Virus record (IMG/VR): IMGVR_UViG_3300037852_000239
Span: 1 to 61,918 of that record
Strand: one strand, 5' to 3'
From: a virus
Length of the DNA stretch: 61,918 nt
The notes below the pieces were generated by a model. The model saw only the letters and a list, made by a program, of their open reading frames with translations, was not told the DNA's origin and did no database searches. A program made the position numbers and the translations under genes. Each line of letters opens with the position of its first letter. Position 1 is the first letter of the stretch. Shown here one piece after another: positions 8,363-15,366 of the stretch.

Positions 8363-8737
8363 ATGGGACAAGCATTTGACCACGAGGGCGGCGTGTTGGG
8401 TGAGGCGTCTGGGGAGACGAAGCGCGACGTGTTTGACAAACTCATGAAGGAACATCTGGATGCGCACGAGATTCGCATCAAGTCCATGGAGGAAAAAGCT
8501 GCGGCGGTCAAAGACCCCCGAGCGGCGACTACGGCACCGCTCGACGTGCTCGATCCGCTCCTGCAATTCTTCCAGTATGAGCACCTACCACCACAGGTGT
8601 GGATGATCAGTCGTCCATTCGGGGAGTTGGCCACGAATCTCGTCAAGATGTTGCCACGCAATCCTGAGAGGACGGTCGCACTGCGGAAGCTGCTCGAGGC
8701 GAAGGACTGCGCGGTGCGGGCGGTGTTGTTCAAATAG
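8363..8737 (+). CDS. Candidate Acb2/Tad1-like cyclic-nucleotide sponge (anti-CBASS/anti-Thoeris family hairpin)
   Basis: 124 residues; AAAGGACAAGGGG precedes ATG 8363. The C-terminal 60 residues are two predicted helices, FQYEHLPPQVWMISRPFGEL and ERTVALRKLLEAKDCAVRA. This matches my memory of a small phage family (F-x-Y-x-H-L-P ... E-x-x-x-A-L-x-x-L-E/L-x-A) related to the Acb2/Tad1 hairpin domain. Proteins of that type sequester cyclic signalling nucleotides of bacterial defence systems. The N-terminal 60 residues are polar and helical. The link to the characterised proteins is inferred from pattern and size only. A conserved phage protein of unknown function is the alternative. Confidence 0.5.
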   Translation: MGQAFDHEGGVLGEASGETKRDVFDKLMKEHLDAHEIRIKSMEEKAAAVKDPRAATTAPLDVLDPLLQFFQYEHLPPQVWMISRPFGELATNLVKMLPRNPERTVALRKLLEAKDCAVRAVLFK

Positions 8738-8747
8738 GGCGAGTGCC

Positions 8748-8852
8748 ATGACCAGGCTGTGGAGCGACGTTCGGCTGGCCGTGCGCGATTGGTGGTGGAC
8801 GTGGCGGTATGGGTTAAACCTGAACAGGGATCGCAGGTGGAGGCGCTGGTGA
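8748..8852 (+). CDS. Tryptophan/arginine-rich micropeptide (34 aa)
   Basis: ATG 8748, ten bases after the upstream stop. It encodes a 34-residue peptide with WSDVRLAVRDWWWTWRYG and a basic RDRRWRRW tail: eight Trp and nine Arg. Its TGA overlaps the GTG of the next gene (GTGA). The composition suggests membrane or nucleic-acid interaction. The gene may be real because it fills the gap exactly, but no homolog is known to me. Confidence 0.4.
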   Translation: MTRLWSDVRLAVRDWWWTWRYGLNLNRDRRWRRW

Positions 8853-9067
8853 TTCATGAGGCGGGAGAGCTGACGCGGGACGGGGTGCAGCGGTGCGTGC
8901 GGTGCGGGTATGTGCTGACCGATTATCGGCACACCCTGGTGGTGGCAGGCTCGCCGGCACTCGGGGGGTGGGAGGTGGGGGCCTTCGTCGAAGTCGTCAA
9001 AGGCGCGGGGAACCCCAGGTATAGCGGCATCACCGAGGTGCCGCCGGACTGTGAGGTAGTCCAATGA
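8849..9067 (+). CDS. Small hypothetical protein with one CxxC
   Basis: 72 residues from GTG 8849, coupled to the preceding micropeptide by a GTGA overlap. A CVRCGYVLTDYRH segment gives one CxxC plus a nearby His, like half of a zinc ribbon. The remainder is beta-like. The ORF is open further upstream (8759), so the start rests on the overlap pattern. Confidence 0.45.
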   Translation: MIHEAGELTRDGVQRCVRCGYVLTDYRHTLVVAGSPALGGWEVGAFVEVVKGAGNPRYSGITEVPPDCEVVQ

Positions 9068-9159
9068 AGGGTGACACGTCGCTGGTCGTGCTGTTCGTGG
9101 CCACGTGTGTGCTCGCCGCACTGTGGTTTGCGGTGATTCTCTGGGGAGGAGGGTTCTGA
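9064..9159 (+). CDS. Single-span membrane micropeptide (31 aa)
   Basis: ATG 9064 overlaps the previous stop (ATGA). Residues 6-27, SLVVLFVATCVLAALWFAVI, form one transmembrane segment with short polar ends. The stop overlaps the next ATG (TGATG). Micropeptides of this type in phages can act in lysis, superinfection exclusion or host inhibition; none can be chosen here. Confidence 0.5.
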   Translation: MKGDTSLVVLFVATCVLAALWFAVILWGGGF

Positions 9160-9377
9160 TGGCCAAAGGTTTGTCCGGGCGCTACCACCGCCTGCGGCAG
9201 GCGCTCGCGCGCGGCCCGTGGCGGCCGAAATACCCCAGACGGACGTCTGGGTCGGTGGTGGTCCAGTCGCCGATCGTGGCGCTGCCCAAGTCAGGGTCCG
9301 TCGTCGTCCACACCGGCGCGGAGGTCGTGGCCGTGGTGACCACGCTGGTTGAACAATGGCTGCGGCGGAGGCCATGA
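9159..9377 (+). CDS. Small basic hypothetical protein
   Basis: 72 residues from ATG 9159, in a TGATG overlap and preceded by GGGAGGAGGG within the upstream gene. The N-terminal 30 residues are very basic (RYHRLRQALARG...RPKYPRR), followed by valine-rich strands. No family recognised. Confidence 0.5.
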   Translation: MAKGLSGRYHRLRQALARGPWRPKYPRRTSGSVVVQSPIVALPKSGSVVVHTGAEVVAVVTTLVEQWLRRRP

Positions 9378-9622
9378 TGGCGAGCCCGATGACCTTGGTG
9401 GTCAACGCGGCGGTGCAACAAGCCACGACCCGGGCCGCGCGCATCGACGCGCTGGCGCCCGACCGGCGCGAGGCCGCGCTGGCCGCCGAACGCTATCTCC
9501 AACACGGGCTGCACCCGCGCCATGAGTCGCGCGAGGCGTGGTTGGCGACCCGGCGGGCGTGGCGAGAGGCGCCACCGCGGTTGTGGGTGTGGCGGCGGTT
9601 GCTCGCCAAGGCTAGGGGCTGA
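9374..9622 (+). CDS. Small hypothetical helical protein
   Basis: 83 residues; ATG 9374 overlaps the upstream stop (ATGA), with another ATG at 9377. GGAGG sits just before. It is Ala/Arg-rich and helical, with many Trp at the end (WLATRRAWREAPPRLWVWRR). Unknown function. Confidence 0.5.
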   Translation: MMASPMTLVVNAAVQQATTRAARIDALAPDRREAALAAERYLQHGLHPRHESREAWLATRRAWREAPPRLWVWRRLLAKARG

Positions 9623-9624
9623 CC

Positions 9625-10189
9625 ATGCGCGTGCTGGTCGCCTGTGAGTTCTCCGGAGTGGTGCGGGAGGCGTTCCGTGCAAGGGGGCATGATGCGTGGT
9701 CGTGCGATCTGCTGCCCTCGGAGATCCCCAGCGGTCGGCATTTCGAGATGCACGTTGAGCGGCTGCTGGAAGGCGACGACGATTGGGATCTCCTGATCGC
9801 ACATCCTCCATGTACGTATCTGGCTGTAAGCGGTGCCCGGTGGTTAAAGTCTCGGCGTCACGAGCAGATACATGCACTGGAGTTCGTGCGTACCTTGCTC
9901 ACTGCGGGAGTTCCCCGCATCGCGTTGGAGAACCCGGTCGGTGTTATCAGCACGATGGTGCGCAAGCCCGACCAGATCATCCAGCCGTGGCAGTTCGGCC
10001 ACGGCGAAACCAAGGCCACGGTGCCTCTGGCTGAAGGGACTGCCCAAGCTTCAGCCGACGAATGTGGTACCAGGCCGGCAGGGACGTGTGCATCACGAGC
10101 CTCCACATCCGGATCGCTGGAAGCGCCGGAGCCGCACGTATCAAGGCATCGCCGACGCGATGGCCGAGCAATGGGGGAGGGGCCTCTGA
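9625..10189 (+). pseudogene. DNA-methyltransferase-like phage protein, interrupted by a one-base frameshift
   Basis: The first 132 residues (MRVLVACEFSGVVREAF..., DLLIAHPPCTYLAVSGARW, RIALENPVGVIST, QPWQFGHGETKAT) match my memory of a phage family related to cytosine methyltransferases, with the catalytic-type PPC motif. At 10020/10021 the frame breaks. With one G removed, the protein continues CLWLKGLPKLQPTNVVPG... and GIADAMAEQW to a stop at 10187-10189, giving about 188 residues. The stop then overlaps the next ATG normally. Either the gene is inactivated or the assembly has an extra base. The uncorrected frame runs through to 10494. Confidence 0.75.
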
Positions 10190-10528
10190 TGGATCCGCGT
10201 CGCGGCACGTTGTGGCAGCGCTTCTGGCCCAAGGTCCAGCTCGCGCCGAACGGCTGTTGGATCTGGCAGGGCGCGAGAGGCCGCCGCTCAGCGCAAGGGG
10301 CTAGATGGGCGGCTGCGCAAAGGCGGCCGGGGCGCAGGGCACGTCAGCCCGCATCGCCAGGTGCTGATCTGGGCGTGCGGCCCTCCACCCACCCCCGACC
10401 ACCAAGCGTGTCACCAATGCCCCAACCCCACCGAACACTCGACCTTGTGCGTCAATCCCTACCATTTGTACTGGGGGACACAGGTGGAGAATGAAGCGGA
10501 TAAGCGAAGCGCTCGCGCGCAGCCCTGA
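10189..10528 (+). pseudogene. HNH endonuclease-like protein, frameshifted
   Basis: It begins at ATG 10189 (TGATG overlap) with RFWPKVQLAPNGCWIWQGAR, the usual opening of small phage HNH proteins. The rest of the fold is in another frame: HRQVLIWACGPPP, then CHQCPNP...LCVNPYHLYWG. The latter carries the Cys pairs and the final C-V-N-P-x-H-L of HNH enzymes. The frames join near 10270 if one base is removed. It ends at 10526-10528, three bases before the polymerase ATG. It lies directly after another gene with the same kind of one-base excess. Confidence 0.65.
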
Positions 10529-10530
10529 CT

Positions 10531-12585
10531 ATGCAACCTAAATTCCAGAAGCCTGACGCCTGCCGCGGCTGCGACCTCGCCCTGCGCGGCACTGGGTTCG
10601 TCCCACCGGACGGCCCCGCCTCGGCGCGGCTGGTGTTCATGGCCGAAGCCGCCGGCCCCGAGGAAGTCATCGTCGGCCGCGGGCTGGTCGGCGCGGCCGG
10701 CGGCGTTCACACGCGCGTGCTGCACCGAGCGGGGATCAACCGCGAGTTGACGCGCACGACAAACGCCATTTGGTGTCTGCCTCCTGGCATGTGGTTTGAT
10801 GAAAAAGCCCCGTGGTATTTTCCAGCACTCAGTCATTGTGCCGTCCATCGATCGCGCGCGCTCGCTGACGTCCCCGACAACGGGGTGGTGGTCGCCCTCG
10901 GGGGCGTCGCCCTGCGCACCGTGTTGAACCTCCACGGCACCCCCGGCGTCCGCGTCGACGAGTTCCACCACACGGTCAACCGGGATCCCACCGACCGCTT
11001 CTGGGTGGTGCCGACCTTTCACCCGAGTCACTTGCAACGCGGCGCGATGTCGCTGCTCGAGGTAGTTTCTGATGCGTATCGATTATCAGATCGAATTGCG
11101 ACTCACGGGTTCACTCGATCAGCTGTGTCGCTGGTGGTCGACCCATCGCGAGAATTTGTCGAACGTTGGGTGGACAGCCACTTGGCACGCGTTGCCGCCG
11201 ATCCGGACGGCACCCACCTCAGCCTCGACACCGAGTTCGAGAAGAAAGCCACTGACGAATCGACAACTGACCAAGCGGCTACAGCAGCCAGCGCGCTCAC
11301 GCGCATCAACCTCGCCAACGACCAGACGACCGGGCTGAGCTATCCCTACGCGGGGGAGTATCGTGCGCTGACGGAGCGGTTGTTGGCGGGGATGGCGCGG
11401 CTGGGGGGCATCTGCTGGTTGTGGTTCAAGTATGCCGATTGGGAGCATTTGCGCCGCGCCGGGCACACGCTGGACGGGATCGTGGCCTATGACGGGGCGG
11501 TGGCGTGGCATTACTTGCAGAGCGATCTCCCGATGGGGCTGGGGTTTGTCGCGCCGCTGGCGTCAGACATGGGGCCGTGGAAGCACTGGTCGGAGGACAA
11601 GGCCCGGTTCGGCCAGTATGCGGCGGCTGACGCGGTGCAGAACTGGCGCACGTGTTTGTGGGTGTTCAAGGCGTTGTTGGCGGCTGGCCAATGGACGGTG
11701 TTTGAACAAGACTGGCATGCGCGGGATGAATACGTGCTCCGGCCGAGTCATGCCATGGGTGTCCCGATCAATCGAACAGCGCTCGAGGCCTTCCACCAGG
11801 ATCTCCAGCATAAATACGCGCACGTGCTGAGTGAGATTAAAACCATTGGTGCGCAGGGTGTGTTGAAGCCCAAGGCCGGGTATGCGAAAAAACCAACGCG
11901 TGAACAACCCCCGCAATCTATCCTGGGAGGGCGGAGCAAGAAAACCCCGGACGACGCCAAAGCCACCTACATCGCCGAGAACGTCACGCTCGTTGAGCGC
12001 GAAGTTATACAGGCTGTGCGTGTCTGCCGAACCTGTGGCGCACGCGCTGTTGGCAAAAAACACCGCTGTGGGAAGAAATTTGGCGGAGCGCCTGTGGTAC
12101 TTGCTCTGGAAGATCAGCGAGTATTACGATGGTGGTGGGCGGTTCCCTTTAATCCCAGCAGCTGGCAGCAAGTGTTGTCCTACATCGAAGGGAAAGGCCA
12201 CCAGCCCGGCGTCTCGCGCAAAACCCGGCAACCCACCACCGACGCCGCGAGCCTCAAAAAGCTAGCCGCGGAGACGGGCGATCCGTTGTACCAATTGTTG
12301 TTGGATGGCCGGGCGATTGAAAAGGTGGATTCCAACTATGCCGTGGGGACGTTGTCGCGGCTGGACGAGGATGATCGCATCCATCCTGAGATCACCCCCA
12401 GGACGAGCACCCTCCGCGATAGTTCCATCGGGCCGAACCTGCAGAATGTCATCGCGGACAAGAGCGGGCCGGCGGGGTTGGCGAGTGGCTTCCGCACGTG
12501 TATCGTGAGCCGCGACGGCATCCCGGCGCTGGGCGGGGCGATCCCCCTCTACGAAGCGTGGTTGGATCGCTGGGGGCTGCGGTGA
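10531..12585 (+). CDS. Uracil-DNA-glycosylase-like / 3'-5' exonuclease / N-terminal part of family A DNA polymerase
   Basis: 684 residues. Residues 1-180 resemble family 4 uracil-DNA glycosylases: four cysteines at 11, 14, 82 and 103, spaced like the iron-sulfur ligands; VFMAEAAGPEE in place of the GEAPG-type motif; and a late HPSHL. Residues 228-375 are a DnaQ/PolA-type proofreading exonuclease: LSLDTEF (Asp233, Glu235), YADWE (Asp303) and YAAAD (Tyr363/Asp367). The rest is the polymerase thumb up to GPNLQNV, with a CRTCGA...HRCG zinc-like insertion. The palm and fingers are in the next gene. The stop at 12583-12585 overlaps that gene's GTG. Confidence 0.85.
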   Translation: MQPKFQKPDACRGCDLALRGTGFVPPDGPASARLVFMAEAAGPEEVIVGRGLVGAAGGVHTRVLHRAGINRELTRTTNAIWCLPPGMWFDEKAPWYFPALSHCAVHRSRALADVPDNGVVVALGGVALRTVLNLHGTPGVRVDEFHHTVNRDPTDRFWVVPTFHPSHLQRGAMSLLEVVSDAYRLSDRIATHGFTRSAVSLVVDPSREFVERWVDSHLARVAADPDGTHLSLDTEFEKKATDESTTDQAATAASALTRINLANDQTTGLSYPYAGEYRALTERLLAGMARLGGICWLWFKYADWEHLRRAGHTLDGIVAYDGAVAWHYLQSDLPMGLGFVAPLASDMGPWKHWSEDKARFGQYAAADAVQNWRTCLWVFKALLAAGQWTVFEQDWHARDEYVLRPSHAMGVPINRTALEAFHQDLQHKYAHVLSEIKTIGAQGVLKPKAGYAKKPTREQPPQSILGGRSKKTPDDAKATYIAENVTLVEREVIQAVRVCRTCGARAVGKKHRCGKKFGGAPVVLALEDQRVLRWWWAVPFNPSSWQQVLSYIEGKGHQPGVSRKTRQPTTDAASLKKLAAETGDPLYQLLLDGRAIEKVDSNYAVGTLSRLDEDDRIHPEITPRTSTLRDSSIGPNLQNVIADKSGPAGLASGFRTCIVSRDGIPALGGAIPLYEAWLDRWGLR

Positions 12586-13667
12586 TCACCGCCGACGTCT
12601 CCTGTCGATTGCTGGAGATCGACTACGCCGGCATCGAAAACGCGCTGACCGCGTGGTTCCTCTGGCGCCACAACGTCGCCACGGCCGAGGAGGCGCACGA
12701 ATACCTGCGCTGGTGTCAGCTGGGTTTGCACGCGGCCGTGTGCGCCATCCGAGTCGGCGAACCGGCGTGGCCAAACTGGCCCGATGACCAGATCAAGGCC
12801 CACTTGGCCAAGGTGAAGGAGGCGCACCCCATCGAATACGACATCTGCAAGCGCGTGGACCACGGCACGGGCTATGGCCTCACGCCGTTTGGGATGACCG
12901 AGATGTTCCCCGACTACTTCAAGACCTTGAAGGAGGCACAGGAGGGCCAACAATTCCTGTTTACCTTGGCGCCGAGCCTGCCGAAGTGGCACCACGCGGT
13001 GCGGCAGCGCGCGCGCGACGTCGGCTATCTGGGAGGGATTACACTACCCCCGGCGGCGCCGTCCATCTGGGATCATCCCTACGGGTATCGACACTGGTTC
13101 TGGGACGTCCTCAGTTACAAACCGACTGATGAAGTCTCAGCCCGCCGGTGGTTGAACGATCCGCGGCGCGCCGCCCGCGTGGTGCGCTTGCACGGGCGGT
13201 GGTTCCGCGTGGACTATGGCGGCGATTCGAAGCGCACCTGTGCGTTGTACCCCCAGTCCACAGGCGCTGGGGTGCTGAAGCTGGCGGAACTGCGGTTGTT
13301 CCACCCCGCGTCCAGCGATTTCATCGGCGACGCGTATTTTGGGCGCACGCCGTTGCTGCATCCCATCCACGATTCCTTGCTGCTGCACCTACCCAATCGC
13401 GTCTACGACCGGGTGCTGGCGATTGTCGTGCGCGTCATGCAAGACTGGTTGCGCGCGCTGCCCATCCCAGCGGCGTGGAACATGGGGCCCTTCCTGCGCA
13501 TCGGCGTGGCGGCGAAAGGCGGACGCACCTGGGACAGCCGCGACATGGAGAAGTTGCCGGTGGCGCCGATCCGGTTCGGGGTGGAGCATCCGGAGGATGC
13601 GCCGGTGATGGCCGCACAGGAGTCAGATCTGGAAATGTGGAATGCGCTGGCGAGGAGGGTCGCATGA
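12582..13667 (+). CDS. Family A DNA polymerase, catalytic palm/fingers part
   Basis: 361 residues from GTG 12582, overlapping the upstream stop by four bases (GTGA); the open frame extends back to 12498. Motif A is LLEIDYAGIENAL (for DYSQIEL). The fingers motif B is KRVDHGTGYGLTPFGM. Motif C is HPIHDSLLLHL with the catalytic His-Asp. These are the residues missing from the upstream gene, so the two products together make one polymerase. It could be a true two-subunit enzyme by termination-reinitiation, a -1 ribosomal frameshift at GGGGGC (12572-12577), or a sequencing slip. Comparison with the usual PolA spacing suggests about 25 extra residues at the joint. Confidence 0.85.
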   Translation: MITADVSCRLLEIDYAGIENALTAWFLWRHNVATAEEAHEYLRWCQLGLHAAVCAIRVGEPAWPNWPDDQIKAHLAKVKEAHPIEYDICKRVDHGTGYGLTPFGMTEMFPDYFKTLKEAQEGQQFLFTLAPSLPKWHHAVRQRARDVGYLGGITLPPAAPSIWDHPYGYRHWFWDVLSYKPTDEVSARRWLNDPRRAARVVRLHGRWFRVDYGGDSKRTCALYPQSTGAGVLKLAELRLFHPASSDFIGDAYFGRTPLLHPIHDSLLLHLPNRVYDRVLAIVVRVMQDWLRALPIPAAWNMGPFLRIGVAAKGGRTWDSRDMEKLPVAPIRFGVEHPEDAPVMAAQESDLEMWNALARRVA

Positions 13668-13903
13668 CAGGCACTGTGGAGCGGCTGCACGACAACGGCC
13701 ATACCGGCTCGATCCACGGCGATGACGACCACCGCTACTACCTCTACCGCGGGAACCTCCAGCGCCTCCAGGCGCACACCTGGGAGGACGTGCGCGTCGG
13801 GACGCGCGTGTCGTTCGGGATTGCCGAGTCGGGGCACGCGCGGGATCAGCCGCGCGCGATTGAAGTGTTGATCGATGATGCCGCACCGCTGGATGGGGTG
13901 TGA
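13664..13903 (+). CDS. Divergent cold-shock-like domain protein
   Basis: 79 residues; GAGGAGGG lies before ATG 13664, which overlaps the polymerase stop (ATGA). The pattern GTVERLHDNGHTGSIHGDDDHRYYLYRGNL...VRVGTRVSF follows the cold-shock order (strand, G-x-I, aromatic patch, G-x-x-V-x-F). The aromatic RNP motifs are altered. Probably a small single-strand nucleic-acid-binding protein linked to replication. Paralogous in fold to 6090-6359. Confidence 0.7.
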   Translation: MTGTVERLHDNGHTGSIHGDDDHRYYLYRGNLQRLQAHTWEDVRVGTRVSFGIAESGHARDQPRAIEVLIDDAAPLDGV

Positions 13904-14307
13904 TGGCGTTGAATAGCCGCCCAGATGGCCAGCTCGCGTGTGCGTACTTGGAGGTGTGGCTAGGGCCTCACTGGCTATGCCAAGCGGCGGTGGAGGCGAT
14001 CACCGGACACCCCTGTCGCCTCGCCGATCACACGCATCTCATGCCGAAGCTGCTGCCGGCTGCCACGCCACCCCCGTCGCCAGCGTCTCCGCCCAGCGCG
14101 CGATCCGCGCCGGCTCCTGGTGGTCCGCGGTGCTCGCCTTTAGCTGGAGGCTGGCAGCCGCCCACTCCCCAGCCTCGAGGTGCGCCAGCATCTGATGGAA
14201 CCCCAACAACCCCGCCACCCCAAGGTTGTACGCCAGTTGCGCCAGCACCCCCAGGCGCACCTCGTCGATGGCATCCACCCACAGGAGTGCGGCGACGACG
14301 GCGGTGA
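13903..14307 (+). CDS. Doubtful ORF at the convergence of early and late operons
   Basis: ATG 13903 overlaps the preceding stop. The first 45 residues (DGQLACAYLEVWLGPHWLCQ...) are in otherwise unoccupied sequence and look protein-like. From 14039 it runs antisense to the endolysin gene and becomes a low-complexity Pro/Ala/Ser tail. It may be a real short gene overlapping tail to tail, or only an open antisense frame. No transcription terminator is obvious between the two convergent operons. Confidence 0.3.
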   Translation: MALNSRPDGQLACAYLEVWLGPHWLCQAAVEAITGHPCRLADHTHLMPKLLPAATPPPSPASPPSARSAPAPGGPRCSPLAGGWQPPTPQPRGAPASDGTPTTPPPQGCTPVAPAPPGAPRRWHPPTGVRRRRR

Positions 14308-14503
14308 GAAACTGGTTGAACTGATACGTGAGGACCACAGTGGCCAGCGCCTCGCTCCAGTTGGCACACGCACACCCGTAGCCGATGGTGGGCGTCCCGG
14401 TGGCGTGGATCGGCGCCCCAGTCGCGTCGTCGTAGACGTGCGCGCGAAAGGCCTCGTCCGCCTTCAGCTGGACGAGACAGGCGTTGAAGGTCCAGTCGGT
14501 CAT
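14039..14503 (-). CDS. Endolysin, GH24 (T4-type) lysozyme/muramidase
   Basis: 154 residues from the ATG at 14503, overlapping the upstream membrane-protein stop (ATGA). The lysozyme signature is DEAFRAHVYDD...TPTIGYG, with the catalytic Glu, Asp and Thr positions. A short insertion lies between Asp and the TIGYG motif. A second conserved block, LAQLAYNLGVAGL, follows. It would cleave peptidoglycan glycan strands at the end of infection. It has no signal peptide and so relies on the holin-like protein upstream. It is the last gene of the leftward late operon. Confidence 0.85.
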   Translation of the reverse strand: MTDWTFNACLVQLKADEAFRAHVYDDATGAPIHATGTPTIGYGCACANWSEALATVVLTYQFNQFLTAVVAALLWVDAIDEVRLGVLAQLAYNLGVAGLLGFHQMLAHLEAGEWAAASLQLKASTADHQEPARIARWAETLATGVAWQPAAASA

Positions 14504-14646
14504 CGGGCGAGCGGCACCGCCGCGCGGAGCAGCTCCAGAATCGCCAAGAGCACGACGGCAATCCACAACACCGGTTGTGGCTTCACCGCGGAGTAAATGG
14601 CAATGAACAAGGCGAGTACCGCGAGGATCAGCGCAATGGTGATCAT
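14500..14646 (-). CDS. Holin-like small membrane protein (48 aa)
   Basis: It starts at ATG 14646. Two hydrophobic helices (ITIALILAVLALFIAIYSA and VLWIAVVLLAILELL) are joined by a short KPQP turn, with a basic end. Its stop overlaps the endolysin start by four bases. Size, two spans and position directly before the endolysin suit a class II-type holin. Function inferred from context. Confidence 0.65.
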   Translation of the reverse strand: MITIALILAVLALFIAIYSAVKPQPVLWIAVVLLAILELLRAAVPLAR

Positions 14647-14652
14647 GTGGGG

Positions 14653-14847
14653 TTACTCCGTGGGCCGGCGCCGAGGTTGCTGTGCCATGGTGACTAATGG
14701 GCGCTGAATCGAGGGCCCCAGCGCCTTGAGCCGCGCCTCTAACGTCGCGATGATGAACTCGCCGGGGGTCTGCCCCTTTCGTGCGGCCACGGCCTGCACC
14801 CGCGTCCAGAGGTCATCCGCCACATGGATGTCGTGCCGGTGCGTCAT
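14653..14847 (-). CDS. Ribbon-helix-helix-like small protein
   Basis: 64 residues. HDIHVADDLWTRVQAVAARKGQTPGEFIIATLEARLKAL fits the strand-helix-helix pattern of Arc/CopG-type DNA-binding proteins (short polar strand, helix, G-x-T-x-x-E turn, helix). It would dimerise and bind an operator. Its placement between the lysis genes and a coiled-coil membrane protein is unusual for a regulator. The start overlaps the end of the upstream gene by four bases. Confidence 0.6.
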   Translation of the reverse strand: MTHRHDIHVADDLWTRVQAVAARKGQTPGEFIIATLEARLKALGPSIQRPLVTMAQQPRRRPTE

Positions 14848-15311
14848 CCGCGCCCGTCCTTGATCTGTTGCGCGGCTTCGACCTTCTCGATAGCCGCCGC
14901 CTCATGCACGACCAGCGGCATCAGGGCCTTGAGCGCCTTCGCCGCTTCGATCTCGTTGGTGGGGGTTTTTGGGTTGGCGATCTGCACGTCCAGGAGCGCG
15001 ACCAGTTCAGGGAGTTCCACGGGGGTCAACGTGGTCTTGTCGAGTTTCTCCAAGAGGGCGTCTTGTCGAGAATGGGACGGATCGGGATGGTGCAGGCCCG
15101 CCGAGAGGAGATCCTGCACCTGTTTCATCAGCGGCGAGGTCTGCCGGGCCATGTCCAGCTCCAGTTGTCGAATCCGCTGGTTCTGCTCGTCAATCTTTTG
15201 TTCGTGCTTGTCGGTGACGTGGACCCGGTTGCTGTGGCCCTTCAGGTAAATGGCCCAGCCCATGGAGAAGACGGCCACCAACCACGGGATGAACGGCGCG
15301 AGTTCACTCAT
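14844..15311 (-). CDS. Membrane-anchored coiled-coil protein (possible spanin or holin accessory)
   Basis: 155 residues from ATG 15311; the longer frame upstream looks non-coding. An N-terminal transmembrane helix (FIPWLVAVFSMGWAIYL) is followed by a polar, charged helix (DKHEQKIDEQNQRIRQLELD) likely to form a coiled coil. The soluble C-terminal part is rich in Ala/Glu/Leu. An N-in membrane anchor plus periplasmic coiled coil next to endolysin and holin-like genes resembles inner-membrane spanins, but no outer-membrane partner gene is evident. Confidence 0.6.
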   Translation of the reverse strand: MSELAPFIPWLVAVFSMGWAIYLKGHSNRVHVTDKHEQKIDEQNQRIRQLELDMARQTSPLMKQVQDLLSAGLHHPDPSHSRQDALLEKLDKTTLTPVELPELVALLDVQIANPKTPTNEIEAAKALKALMPLVVHEAAAIEKVEAAQQIKDGRG

Positions 15312-15366
15312 GCTGGTATACTCGGCCCATGATATACCTGTTCGGCTCCATAGTCTGTGCGCTCGG

